A DNA stretch of 64,000 nt from Asterias rubens (taxonomy: Eukaryota > Echinodermata > Asteroidea > Forcipulatida > Asteriidae), in contig NC_047071.1 of NCBI RefSeq assembly GCF_902459465.1, positions 15,210,385 to 15,274,384 of the forward strand. The letters run 5' to 3'. A program made the position numbers and the translations under genes. Of the stretch, positions 48,501-59,100 are shown piece after piece; position 1 is the stretch's first letter; each line of letters begins with the position of its first letter. The notes beneath the pieces were generated by a model that saw only the letters and a program-made list of their open reading frames with translations, did not search any database and had not been told where the DNA came from.

Positions 48501-50859
48501 ATTATGTTCCCTGTATCCAACTCTTTGGTTTATTCCTGCTTCATAGATAGGGAAAAAACAGAAGGCACAAAAATCTGTTAAAAAGGTTGAGTTGTTAACC
48601 AGTGAGCCTTAGGCCATATCCGATTGGGCGGCTATGGCTAAGGCTGTTGCTAAGGGTGTTCCTAAGGGAATCCTATACTTCAATGCATGATGACGCAGAA
48701 ATCTAGTGAAGTTGTAGCCGTAGCCACAAATTCGGACACAGCCTTAGGCCGGATCCAAATTGGCGGCTACGGCTCAGCCGGATCGCCGCGACATCATGCA
48801 TTGAAGTATAAGACACCCTTAGCAACAATCCTGGCAACTGTCATAGCCGCAGCCGTAGCCATCAATTCGGACACGGCCTGATATACCTTTACCCTGCTGC
48901 CTCTGTCACGGTCATGTTCCCTGTATCAAATAGCAATAATGATTGCAAATTTACATGGTACAAAAAAAAGAACCAGACTATTTGCTCTTGCAGCCTTTGC
49001 TTGGTTACATTGGGCCTTTGTCAAACCTTGGCTTAGGCTCCAGCTCAGCGTCCAGGCTCCGTGTTCTCATGTGCGTTCAATTATAATCAGCGTTTGTTCT
49101 GATATTTGTTTTCTTAGGGTACAGAGAAGGCTTTGCAGAAGATTCACGACAACTTCCCCAACTTTGAGATCTTGAGTCTGAGCGGAAACTTCTGCACAGA
49201 CAAGAAGCCTGCGGCAGTGAACTGGATCAGCGGACGGGGCAAGTCGGTTGTCAGTGAGTGCACAATCCCTGCCCACGTCATTGAAAAGGTAGGCAAGATT
49301 CTCTTGATTCTTGTGGGATTAGGACATAGAAAATATTGCTAAGAGTGTAAGTACAGTTCCTTTGTAATAATCCTGAAAAATATTAATGCTAATAAATATC
49401 TTCTGTTGAACCCTCAGGTTTTAAAGACATCCGTCCCAGCCCTGGTTGAGTTGAATATCAGTAAGAATCTTGTTGGTTCTGCTATGGCTGGTAGCATAGG
49501 GGGCTTCAACGCTCACGCATCTAACATTGTCACTGCAATCTACATAGCCACTGGACAGGTATGTTCATTTACAGAGGGATTCTATCTTTGTAGTAAAGCT
49601 TTAACAGAATGTGCAAATCTAGTGTTTATAGGGAGCCATGAAACTGAATGATTTTCATTCATTGATTTCTTTATATTGTCTGAATAAGACAAGCCAGCCC
49701 AGATGTGTCTACTATGTAGACACGTTTACAAAGACGTTTTTAAAAATATCGCAGAGTCGTCACGCCATTCTGTACGCAATGCAAACGTATGAAACAATAA
49801 AATAGAGATCAATGGTTTGTTTCTATTACATTTGAAAGCAATGTGCATTGGAATCCAAAAATTTAAATTAATCCACCCTTGAAATTATTTTGTATGAAAA
49901 TCACAGTGTTTAGCGTAATATCATTTTGCACTGTGATGCTAATTTTCCTAATATTGTGAAATTTGTGTAGGATGTGGCGCAAAATATTTCCAGTTCCAAC
50001 TGCATGACGTTGATGGAACCTTCAGGCCCCCTGGGTGAGGATCTTTACATCAGTGTGACTATGCCCTCGATCGAGGTTGGTACCGTTGGAGGCGGGACGA
50101 TACTACCACCACAAGCTGCCTGCTTAGAGGTGAGTGCAACACTAACGAATAAACCAGCTATTAATTTATGGTACTTTGGTTTGTAAGCAGTTTATGCGAG
50201 TTAATTCTATTTTATCGTTTTAAACCGTCACGATTCATTTTTTTTGCCGTTAGATGCTCGGTGTCCGTGGTGCGTGTCCAGAGGAACCAGGCCGCAATGC
50301 TCGTACGTTAGCTCGTATCATCAGCTCATCCGTCCTGGCTGGTGAGCTCTCTCTCATGTCGGCTCTTGCTGCTGGACATTTGGTGAAAAGCCATCTTAAG
50401 CACAACAGGTAAGAAACAATCAAGGGGCCGAAACTGTAGTAACCTCCAAAGTCTCTTTTCTGTATAGCGCCCTCTCTTTAGTGTTAATGTTAAGTGTTAA
50501 TTAGTAATAGTTGGTAATTAACAGTCTAGAAACTGAACTCCAGTACAAATTTTCTGAATGCCATGTCTGTCTGGAATACTTCAATTTGTCAAATCAAAGC
50601 ATGTTGTGGTTCTTGTTCTTAGGAATGTGACAGCCTGAAGTGTTGGAATTTTCACAAAAATTTCATCAAATATGAAAGAAATTCTTATATTTATATGTTG
50701 GTATGATTTCATTGCAGGTCGTCTCAGTGTGTGACAAACAGCCTCCCAACAATCCACGAACACAAGCGCAGTAAATCTCTTGACATGTCGTCCAAAATGA
50801 GCTCCAAGACCCAACGTTTGTTTGAACGACAGGGAACATGCACCAGCAACGCATCATGA
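37811..50859 (+). CDS. HMGCR: HMG-CoA reductase (19 coding exons, complete)
   Basis: Exons: 37811-37972, 38741-38852, 40878-40965, 41234-41318, 42814-42919, 43577-43683, 44028-44150, 44477-44625, 45205-45371, 45919-46157, 46426-46617, 46956-47114, 47841-47926, 48205-48382, 49118-49288, 49418-49558, 49971-50129, 50254-50408, 50718-50859; all phases agree (906 residues, human 888). It is the ER membrane enzyme reducing HMG-CoA to mevalonate with NADPH, the committed step of isoprenoid and sterol synthesis. The N-terminal multi-span region has a sterol-sensing domain ([40 protein letters not shown]). A variable linker covers about 310-446. The catalytic domain holds Glu548 (TTEGCLVAS), Lys680 (TDKKPAA), Asp756 (GQDVAQN) and His855 (VKSH), each offset by 11 from human. 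Ser861 matches the AMPK target Ser872. Lys88 and Lys258 match the human ubiquitination lysines. The human INSIG-binding YIYF reads YIYM here, and the tail after Ser861 is ~30 residues longer. Confidence 0.97.
39405..39750. repeat. Dispersed GCCTTGGTGCCC repeat interrupted by an (AAT)n tract, HMGCR intron
   Basis: Left half 'tggtcattgccttggtgccc' and right half 'atgccttggtgcccttgccc' flank a pure AAT microsatellite (39508-39572) and a SINE-tail-like 'tcttatatagcgcacgtatc'. Confidence 0.6.
40590..40742. mobile_element. Family A copy, HMGCR intron
   Basis: 'ttgctaagcacaacaaagtt', 'accagaataaggttactggc' and a degraded right end 'atattgggctc'. Confidence 0.55.
41356..41757 (+). mobile_element. 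SINE-1, full-length tRNA-derived element, HMGCR intron
   Basis: The head 'gacgagcggttaagagc' (A box, tRNA-Leu/Ser-like) and 'gggttcgaatcc' (B box) are followed by a ~280-bp body. The 3' end is 'gcgcgttataaatatgg' plus TTATTATTA. A complete tRNA-derived SINE; no functional tRNA fold is claimed. Confidence 0.75.
41920..42190. mobile_element. Family A-related element, HMGCR intron
   Basis: 'cttgctaagtacagac' and 'ttgcttagcagaaacaccag' on the left; 'gtcagtttcaaagagctgct' on the right. Confidence 0.5.
42565..42740. repeat. Dispersed GGGCGCCAAGG (GCCTTGGTGCCC inverse) repeat
   Basis: Reverse orientation of the 32845 repeat: 'gaaagggcaagggcgccaag', 'aggaaattgtaaattcctac', 'tggagcatttcaagggcgcc'. 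Confidence 0.6.
42963..43243. mobile_element. Family B MITE, HMGCR intron
   Basis: 'ttaaaggcactggacacctt' to 'caatagtgtccagtgccttt', with an internal deletion. It starts 43 bp after the exon donor. Confidence 0.75.
44918..44998. mobile_element. Small foldback (AAGTCCACTT ends), HMGCR intron
   Basis: 'catgaagtccacttaagcaa' is mirrored by 'gtgcaagtggacttatgc', with AT-rich palindromic words in between. Confidence 0.5.
47270..47570 (-). repeat. Possible retroelement-derived block, HMGCR intron
   Basis: Minus strand reads 'ctctgaagaaggtccggatt' then 'ggatcgaaagctaaggcc', a phrase I associate with Penelope-like or related retroelement flanks in marine invertebrates. No protein similarity is visible. 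Confidence 0.3.
48608..48885. mobile_element. Family G MITE, HMGCR intron
   Basis: 'ttaggccatatccgattggg' and 'attcggacacggcctgatat' form diverged inverted ends. Two internal halves both contain 'tcaatgcatgatg/catcatgcattgaagtat'. Confidence 0.65.
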
Positions 50860-51237
50860 CATCGTAATCCTAAAGATCATCAGATCTGATAGCTTTCATG
50901 TGTGCATCCGAGCAACAAATCTGTCTTTTTGTTGGTCGTATAGGATCAGATTTCCTGAAGTGGATTTGTTTGTTTTACAATTTGTGATTGCTAACCATAA
51001 CCAGCTTTATGAAATGAGACATTGGTTATCAGCCGAAATGGCATGTGATTCGAACATCTGTAACTGGTTCCCGGTAAGTTTCGAGCTTAGCTTGGAACTT
51101 TGTGTAATAGGCTGTGCAAGTCTTGTGTGTATTGATAACAAGTCAAGGAAAGCTCGTTTGTCAAATCTTCTTTTTAAATTCTATTTATACAACATTCTTA
51201 GAAAAATAACGATGCTCGAAGCATTTTTTACATAAAT

Positions 51238-51586
51238 GTGACCCACTCTGTGAAAATGAGTCAGATGTCGCCCAATGCAATATTAAGTTTAATGTGGAAA
51301 ATGTAGAAAAAGAGAAGAAAAAAAAAACCTTTAGAACATTTACTTTTTGGCAATAAAGCTATGAATACAACAATTTTATAATCATAGTTATATCTAGTTT
51401 TTGTTTTTCACAAAAAAACGGTGTAGTGGCTAATTTCAAACGGGAGTAACTCAGCAACGCGACACACCCCAAAGCTTAGACACATACCAAATTACTGCTG
51501 CTGATGTGTTCTTTCCAGCCATGCATATAACTCTTTTCTTGAAATTGCCTACATCTGACTCATTTTCACAGAGCGGATCACAAATA
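51238..51586. mobile_element. Inverted-repeat element in the HMGCR 3' end
   Basis: 'gtgacccactctgtgaaaat' with 'gagtcagatgtcg' is mirrored by 'catctgactcattttcacag' with 'agcggatcac'. It contains the only well-placed AATAAA for HMGCR. Confidence 0.65.
51352..51357 (+). terminator. Candidate HMGCR poly(A) signal
   Basis: AATAAA about 490 bases after the stop codon. It falls inside the inverted-repeat element at 51238-51586. No other canonical hexamer was noticed between the stop and here. Confidence 0.4.
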
Positions 51587-51931
51587 CAATTAAAATCCTG
51601 TAAAAATTAACATTGAAAAAGAAATTCTAACTTGGGACGAGGATTGTACCAGTGTTTAAAAGGAATGAAATCCTATTTGCGAGTCACGCCTGAACTTGGG
51701 TAGTAAACTTAATCTGTGTACTAAACTCAATGGTTTGGTCCTTGAAGTATATTGTAAGACTTGCACAGTCTATATACCCAGCAGTATTTTTCCGAATGCC
51801 CATTGTCATAAATTGAGTTTAATGTATGGAAATATCTAACATACTTATTTGAATATTCAATGTACCCAGGCTAGGGGTGCGTTTCACTTGGGCAAATAAT
51901 TGCACGTCGGTCTGTAACGATTAAATGTATC

Positions 51932-52090
51932 AAAGGATTTGGCTACTTTTTGACAACCCCAGCACAAAGCCACATATTTATGTAAACTTACACTGTTTGA
52001 AGATAATGATGGTAGAAAGCTTCCCTTCAAATATTACTTGTTGAGGTGCTGTAGTTTTTGAGAAATTAGTAAACATAATGTATTTAAGCG
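51932..52090. mobile_element. Family D half element
   Basis: 'aaaggatttggctac', 'tgtaaacttacactg' and 'attacttgttgaggtgctgt' match the left half of 3598-3970. Confidence 0.6.
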
Positions 52091-53179
52091 ACACTCCTGA
52101 AAACGTTGCTCTGTGATTCTTCACTTATGAAGCTGAAACTTCTACAGGTAAATCATATTACAAACATATTCATTCATAGCGAGTAGGGACTCATGTCATG
52201 GCCAAAAACTTGATCTACAAAAGCTATCAAAACCAATCATTTTGCAGTATCAAAGATTTTTGGGGTGCTGGGCAATGTTTTATTGTCTAGTCTTTTAATA
52301 AACTAAACCTGTTCAACCAGGATCAACATTTAACGTAAACAAGTACAATTTAACATAACACATTTTAAAAACCTAACAACAAACAAGCGGATTTGTTTGA
52401 AGTAAGGTTTTGGTCAGATTAGTCTAAATTTCATGAACTTTGTCACTGTTTTGTCCATTTTAATTAAATTTGCTATCATCTTCGTTTGACCATACGCCAT
52501 CTCGGCAAATGCCTTTTTTTTACCCAACATGCTTTGATTTGATCACAGCCATAAGTTTGGTAGTGTTGTTGTGGTTTGCCAGAGTGAAACGACCCACGGT
52601 TTAGAAAATTGACCAAAGACGCGTATTCCATTGAGCTGAAACTAAAAATATTTTCTTGTTTGAAAATTTATTTGTCACCTTTACTTGAAGCTTGATATAA
52701 GAAACAGTTATATTATTGATTGCTTGTTTACTTTAAACACACTCGCATTGCATAGGCATTAGTATAATATGTTTAATAACATAAAAAGTATTTTGTTTGT
52801 TTATGTTTTGTACATTGTGAAAAAGGTAGTGTTTATTTGAATTGTGGCGTCGAATTATGGCCTCTGTGCGCTCTTGTGATTGCCTTAATGCCCCATGAAA
52901 TGTTTCTGCATATATTGTAACTTTCCTCGTAGAGGTGCGTTTCTTAGGAAGAACTGCCTTGTCCCGACTAGTCTTGATTTGTGGCGCTAGTTTTTGTATT
53001 AGCCACCAATAGAGGGCGCAATATCCACTTGCTCGGTAGGGATTGGACAAGTTTAAGAATCTGATGTTAGTTTGATACAGATCTCTTCACCAGCAATTTG
53101 TGCTGCGTTATTGGTGCCTATGTTATCAAAATGAGCATCATTAATCAAGACTATGTCCTGAAAAGGACAAAGCATCGGA

Positions 53180-53365
53180 GCCCAATTTCATAAAGTCTGT
53201 AAGCACATAAACGTGCTAAGCACAGGAAAGACTCGCTTAGCAGAAACAGGTTACACCCAGGTTACCAGCCAAAATTAAATGAGGTTTGCATTGTGACTGG
53301 TGTCCCAATCAATTTCTGCTAGGAAAGCAATACTTTCTACTAAATAGCTTTATGAAATTGGCAAG
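53180..53365. mobile_element. Family A copy
   Basis: 'gcccaatttcataaagtctg' to 'aatagctttatgaaattggc', with 'aacaggttacacccaggtta' inside. Confidence 0.65.
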
Positions 53366-53663
53366 CGGGTCCAATGTCATGACGCTGCTTACTGCAGAAT
53401 TCAGGCACAGCCTGAGGTTGTTAAAATTCACTTGTAGTGATCGTGCTGATACAGAAAATACCCCGTTCTTCCGAGTCATGTAAAGAAAGGAAACAGAAAC
53501 CTTAGGTGTGCATGCTTGTGTGTGAGATGTAACTGCATGGCTAGTTGTTTAACAAAAAGAGAGCGATAGATTTGTGTTTTACGTTTTCATTGGACAAGCC
53601 TTGTATTTTACGTTACCGTTTAAAATATATATTTTGTGTTGTTACATTGTGAAGACCAATTAA

Positions 53664-53840
53664 AGCCCTGTTCGTACTTCTTGCGAATGTGATATGAGTT
53701 TTGATATCAGAGCCTTTTTCCGCTGCTAATGTTTCGCAGGAGTTGAGCACAACTCGACTGGTGCAGATTATTTGTTGTGCATTTGTGTCATCCAAAAATT
53801 TGCATTAGCATTCACTGGAAGTATAAGCCGGGCTTTACTG
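53664..53840. mobile_element. Family F copy
   Basis: 'gccctgttcgtacttcttgc' to 'ggaagtataagccgggcttt', sharing 'ggagttgagcaca' with 63665-63800. Confidence 0.6.
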
Positions 53841-53939
53841 ATTTAGTTTGTTCATTTTAGTTCTATTTAAATGCACTTCATCAAATATACTCCCTTGTTG
53901 CGGTTTCAGGTTGAAAGTTTGGATTCTAACCTATGACCT

Positions 53940-54250
53940 CTATTAAAGGTGTTAACATAACAAGGGTACGGAGTGTGGGTTCGAATCCCGGTCAAGGCAC
54001 TTGTCTTAATCCAGGGGGCTTCTCTTAATCCAGGGGTATAAATGGGTACCTGCAAGGGTAGAGGTTGATGTCGAGTAAAAAAAAAAACCTTTGGAGCACT
54101 GCGGTTGCCCATAACAGGTTGTGTACTCCCCAGGGAGCTGAGAAAGATTAAAGGGATGTTATTGGCCAAATGACCAGGGCACTAATGTAAAGCACATTGA
54201 AACGATTTTTTAAAAATGCGCTATATAAGAATTTGTTATTATTACTATTT
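53940..54250 (+). mobile_element. SINE-3 (B box GGTTCGAATCCCGG, ATT tail)
   Basis: 'gtgtgggttcgaatcccggt' is followed by 'ggtacctgcaagggtagagg' and ends 'aaatgcgctatataagaat' plus TTATTATTAC. A related 5' part follows the family F copy at the right edge of the window. Confidence 0.65.
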
Positions 54251-54594
54251 AATTTGAAGCGTGAGAATTGATTGTAGTTTTAAGAAAAATTTTGAATTTG
54301 CCAAATCGGTTGAAAATGTTCCTGAAAGGAATAATTGGATGACATTGTGTTATAGCAGCTGGGATGGAGGATTGGGTGTTTGTACAGTTCCATATTTTAC
54401 AAGAATATTCAAATTAAATGCTATGAATAAATGTTTCAACAAAAGTTTGAATGCTTTGCTCGATTGTTATATTTCTTGTTGTTTTGTGTTTGTGTTTGAA
54501 GAAAGCGTACGACATTAGTTTTATTTATTTTCTCATCAAATATGACATTAAAGACAGAAATATTCCATGGGATGTATTTTACTATCATCATCAT

Positions 54595-54860
54595 CTTCAT
54601 CTTCTTCAGGTTTTCCCGATCACGGCACTCTTGAGGTGACCACAACCTACCTCTTCTTCTTCGCCAAGACTCATCCGTTCGTCTTTCAAGTTTCATTGAA
54701 CTGTTTACCCTGCATCTCTACCTAAGTTAGTCTTATATAGTGTCATTGTTGTAGAGACACATTGTACTTTCTTATGTATTTATATAAATTTTTGCTTGTA
54801 CAGCGCCATGAGCTACATGCCTGACAGATTTGAGCACTCTATAAGAGGCCATTATTATTT
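54595..54860 (+). mobile_element. Retroelement 3' tail
   Basis: 'tgtacagcgccatgagctac' and 'gagcactctataagaggcca' then TTATTATTT resemble the shared 3' tails of LINE/SINE pairs, as at 10260-10325 ('tgtacagtgctttgaaat'). Confidence 0.45.
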
Positions 54861-55068
54861 TAATTATTATTTATTATCATGCAAGTTTTATTTAAATCTG
54901 AGATCTTAGACATTTTTTTCCCCTACTATTTCTGTAATTTAAAAAAAAATACTATAGTACCGATCCAAATCTTTACAATGTCTTACTTTTACTGTATAGA
55001 AATATAATTGTTTGTGTATATATAAATTCAAACTTAATGTCAAATTTTGTAAAAACAAAACCAATTCA

Positions 55069-55420
55069 TTAAAGGAACGCATTGCCTTGGATCAGTCGAG
55101 TTGGTCTTTGAAAAGCGTTTGTAACCGTTCGTTATAAAATGCATATGGTTAGAAAGATGATTTAAAAGTAGAATACAATGATCCACACAAATTTGCCTCG
55201 AAATTGCGTGGTTTTCCTTTTACCTCGTTGACTAACACGGTCGGCCATTTATGGAAAAATTTGACTCCCATTAATGGCTGACCGTGTTAGTCGACGAGGT
55301 AAAATGCAATTTCGAGTGATACTTGTGTGGACCATTATATTATACTTTTAAATCATCTTTATGCATTTTATAACAAACGGTTACAAACGCTTATCCAAGG
55401 CAACGTGTTACTTTATGTAA
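55069..55420. mobile_element. Family C palindromic MITE
   Basis: 'aaaggaacgcattgccttgg' to 'ccaaggcaacgtgttacttt'. The central hairpin is 'gactaacacggtcggccatt'. Second copy of 33941-34308. Confidence 0.8.
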
Positions 55421-56134
55421 TACATGGCTTCCTTAAATCATGCTGATATCTTACACCGATGTGTATTAAGCACTGTATCTCGGTGCTTTCCTGAGTTCTG
55501 TGAAAACAAATCCACTGGTAAATTACTCAGGTAGGATTCGAACCCATGACCTTCCCTCATTCTTAAGCATCCGATTCTTATATAACAAATTGGCAAGAAA
55601 AACCCTGTAATTAAAAAAGGTACAATTTAAGATACATAATAAGATTGGTCTTATCTTTTACTGAGAGCAGCTTTATCTGAATTTATCTATGAGAAAACTT
55701 GATGCTTATCTTAAAAATACCGCAATACCTGGACTTAAAACAGCTCAAATGAACAAGGTTTAATACTGGGCCTGCATTATAGGTTAGTATAACATTCTTG
55801 TTTCTATGGATTGACCAACCAGAATCAAGGATTCAAGTTTGCTTAAAGATAACAACTACTTTGATTCAAGCAATCTTTCAGATATCTATTTCTCCTTGAT
55901 CTACCCATTGTACATGTTTCTTTTACTATATATATTGTCATAAAAATCTGAAACTGTTGTCTTTGTTTTTCCATAGCAACCTCTTATCTTCCTTGATCAA
56001 AGTTCATTATTTCCCGCCTCATGACATAAATCTTATTTATCATTATGTAATCATGGTTATCTGCATTAAAGTTTCTTATTTCTGCCTCATCTCACTTATC
56101 TTAATGTTATTGTATCTATGTGATTATGTTCATC

Positions 56135-59100
56135 TCACTGATCACAGTGTATCATGACTTTGATAGCTCCTCCTGCTCCTGTTCTAGACGTCTCAAAGGC
56201 GTCCAGCGTCTTCTCCAGAGGGAAGTGATGAGTAATGAGTGGTTTGGCATCCACCTTACCAGACGCAATCATCTCAAGGGCCAGAGGGTAGCTGCAACAC
56301 AAATAACAAAACATTGTCAATTATGAATCAACCAAAAACACTACGGTATAGATGCAAAAAATAGTTAATGGCCTGACTTTTCGACCCTAGCAGAGTCTTT
56401 CTCAAAGGCCAAATGGCAACACAACAAACATGTTAAATTTAGTAACCAGAAATTTCAGGGTTGTAACGTCAGGCCTTCAACAATTTTTTTCATTTTGCAA
56501 CTATGAATCAATTTACAATCCATACATTGTGAAATCCGTCTTTTTCAGCACATGGCAAATGTTGAAAACAAAATCCACACCTTCTTCAACTGTCGTCTAT
56601 ATCTTTATGCTATAAAGGTTTTCCTCTGGGCCATCTGGTTTTCCACCTCGTACACTTTCAATCTCAGGCCGTACTCTGTGGTCGTATGGGTCAATGTGGC
56701 TAGCTGCCAGCAGTGCTCTTTCAATCCTGCAGCTCAAACGCGTTGTAGCTGTTTCCTTCGCAGCTCAGCTTTCTCAGCTGCCAGGGAAAGGATGATAAGC
56801 CTCCCTAATTATTACTTATAACTTTCATTGTAATTAGAAATTCAGATATCATCATTATTTACTCACCAGTTAGCATATCTGAAAATGCCACGAATATCCA
56901 CCTCTCTAACTGCTGCGTTTACGATGGGAATGTTAACAGTAGGTGGGCCTAATCCAACAAGCACCAAAACACCACCGGATTTTGTGGCCTATATGAGAGA
57001 TAAGAGGAAAGCATTTAGTAGAGTGTCATTTTACCACAAGGGAACTGGTGTTATACATGGGTCTACTTTGTGTGTGTATAGGTGTATGATTGTTAACCTC
57101 CACTCTTGCTTCAAGGCTGATGTGATAAATAAAAGCAGCTATTCTATTTGAGTACATTCGTTTTCCTCCAAGCCTCAGGTTGGTTCTAATGAATTGTCTG
57201 AGAGAGAGAGTCCAGATGGAAAAGAGAGGGATAGTGAGAAAAGTAAAGGTGCTCACTTAAATGGGAACAAAGGGATTCCTGGTTTGATTGGCAGCATACT
57301 GCGCTACAGCAACATGTAAACCATTACATGGTGCTATATAAAAGGAGTAGGTCTCAAATCAAATGTAGTCCCTCATACATTGCAGGAAAATACTGTATGT
57401 TAAATTGCCTCGAGCGTCACTGAGTGATGGATATGAGCCACTAGGCCTATTGATGTTATTAGAGTCTCCACCCCTTGAGTGAGCCAGCAGACTGTGCCAC
57501 ACACAGAGTACACAACACTGCCTTATACTTACATAGATACCGGTCTGTATGCTGGGTTCTGCCCCACTACACTCCACGCTGACGTCCGGCTTACATCCCA
57601 ACGCTTCTTCAACTCTACGTGCCATCTCCTCAGGATCACGCGTATCCACGCGCAATGCATGATTGGCACCAAGCTTCGACGCCATGTCCAGACGACCTTG
57701 GTCCAAATCTTACAATGGAAACAGAAATTTGTTTTGGGTGAGGGCTTCATATAGTAAAGTTCTGTCTCATTTCATTTCACTTTTTAATTCTGGATGTGAA
57801 GCCAAGAACTTTCAGAAAAGCGAACTTGATCATTATACTATAGCCAAGAACCCAAAGGAGAGAAGACAAGGAAGGACATTTTAGTTTTAGATGTGGGAGG
57901 GAAACCCTCCGTGAATTTTTCCAGGGGAAAACCCAGACAGTCCAGCAGGGGCCAATTTCATAGAGCTGCTTAAGCAAAAAAATTTACACATGTTACTGGC
58001 CAAAATGTCATGCCATATACATTGCTTATGACTAGTATTTAGCTGTTGTTTACTTAGCATAACAATTGAGTGGAGTCTTGGCCGGTAATCTGATTTGACT
58101 AAGCAATGAATTTTTTGCTTAAGCAAAATTTTGTGCTTAAGCAGCTCTATGAAATTGGGCCCAGGATTTGAACTGTGGTCCCAGAGGTGAAAGGCAAGGC
58201 AAGATACCACTTCGCCATTTTTCTTTGCTCCGAAGACACAACATTCATTGAGGAATCTTAATTTTTCACAGCCTCATTGGATTTTTGGAAGGAGAAAAGT
58301 TTGACTAAAGATTCATTTGGTGTTTCAGGAGTATTTTGTGCTTACCGGTGATGATAATACGAGTGGCTCCCATTGCCTTAGCACTCAGCAAAGACATCAA
58401 TCCAATAGGTCCTTGAAAAACAGATCATGAAATGCATTACAGTAACATCCCCGTCATCATTCAAAACAAACTACTACGGTTAATAACATGTATGATGTTA
58501 ATCTGTTTGAACTAAAAATAGGAGTGTTATGGACTTTAGGTCTCCAGAAGTGACTTACCAGACCCAAGGATAAGAACGTTGTGTCCGAGTCTGACGCCTG
58601 CTCTACGACATGCGTGAACACCGACAGAAAGAGGTTCCAAGAGGGCGCCCTCTTCCAGGGATACATGATCAGGTAGTCTACAAATAAATAAAAATTTGCG
58701 CAACAAGTTTGTAAAGCATTTTAAGAGGAACAGTGGCTTGACTTCAAGAGAAGTCAGAAGTAGAAATAAGTCGAAGACATCATAGATTGACAAGTTAATA
58801 ACTAGTTTGTCTCAAGAAGAAACATGTTTTCAAGGTCTCAGTAATTAAGAGTGGTTCCCTTGAATGTTATTTTTTATATTAATTTGTTTGAGCATGTCGC
58901 CTGACACACAAGGCCCCAAGGTGTGGGCTACAATTAACTATTTTTCCAGGGGCCTTTGCCACCTACTCTTGGGGCTGCAATAGTCCTTACGAATGTAGGC
59001 ATGGGTACCATCCATCAGAAGCTTGGCTGGTAGAGCAGAAAGCACTACCTCCCCAACTTATATGTGACCTACTTACTTCTTTGGTTGAGCCAGTCAACTC

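Larger units (their letters stand above)
50860..56134. other. HMGCR 3' UTR and spacer to SORD
   Basis: No coding exons. The first ~500 bp is probably HMGCR 3' UTR. The rest carries foldbacks and SINEs (listed) in AT-rich DNA. HMGCR and SORD are convergent, so both 3' ends face this stretch. A 137-codon frame at 50822-51235 lies mostly in the UTR. Confidence 0.55.

Noticed and set aside
50822..51235. 137-codon + strand frame overlapping the HMGCR end
   Set aside because: It is out of frame with the last HMGCR exon and otherwise lies in the 3' UTR. Composition does not look coding.
56552..56821. 89-codon + strand frame in SORD intron 8
   Set aside because: No domain, no splice sites, and antisense to the intron between well-defined SORD exons.
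58018..58120. Possible extra SORD exon between exons 5 and 7
   Set aside because: All human SORD segments are already covered by the nine exons. The block is a family A MITE.
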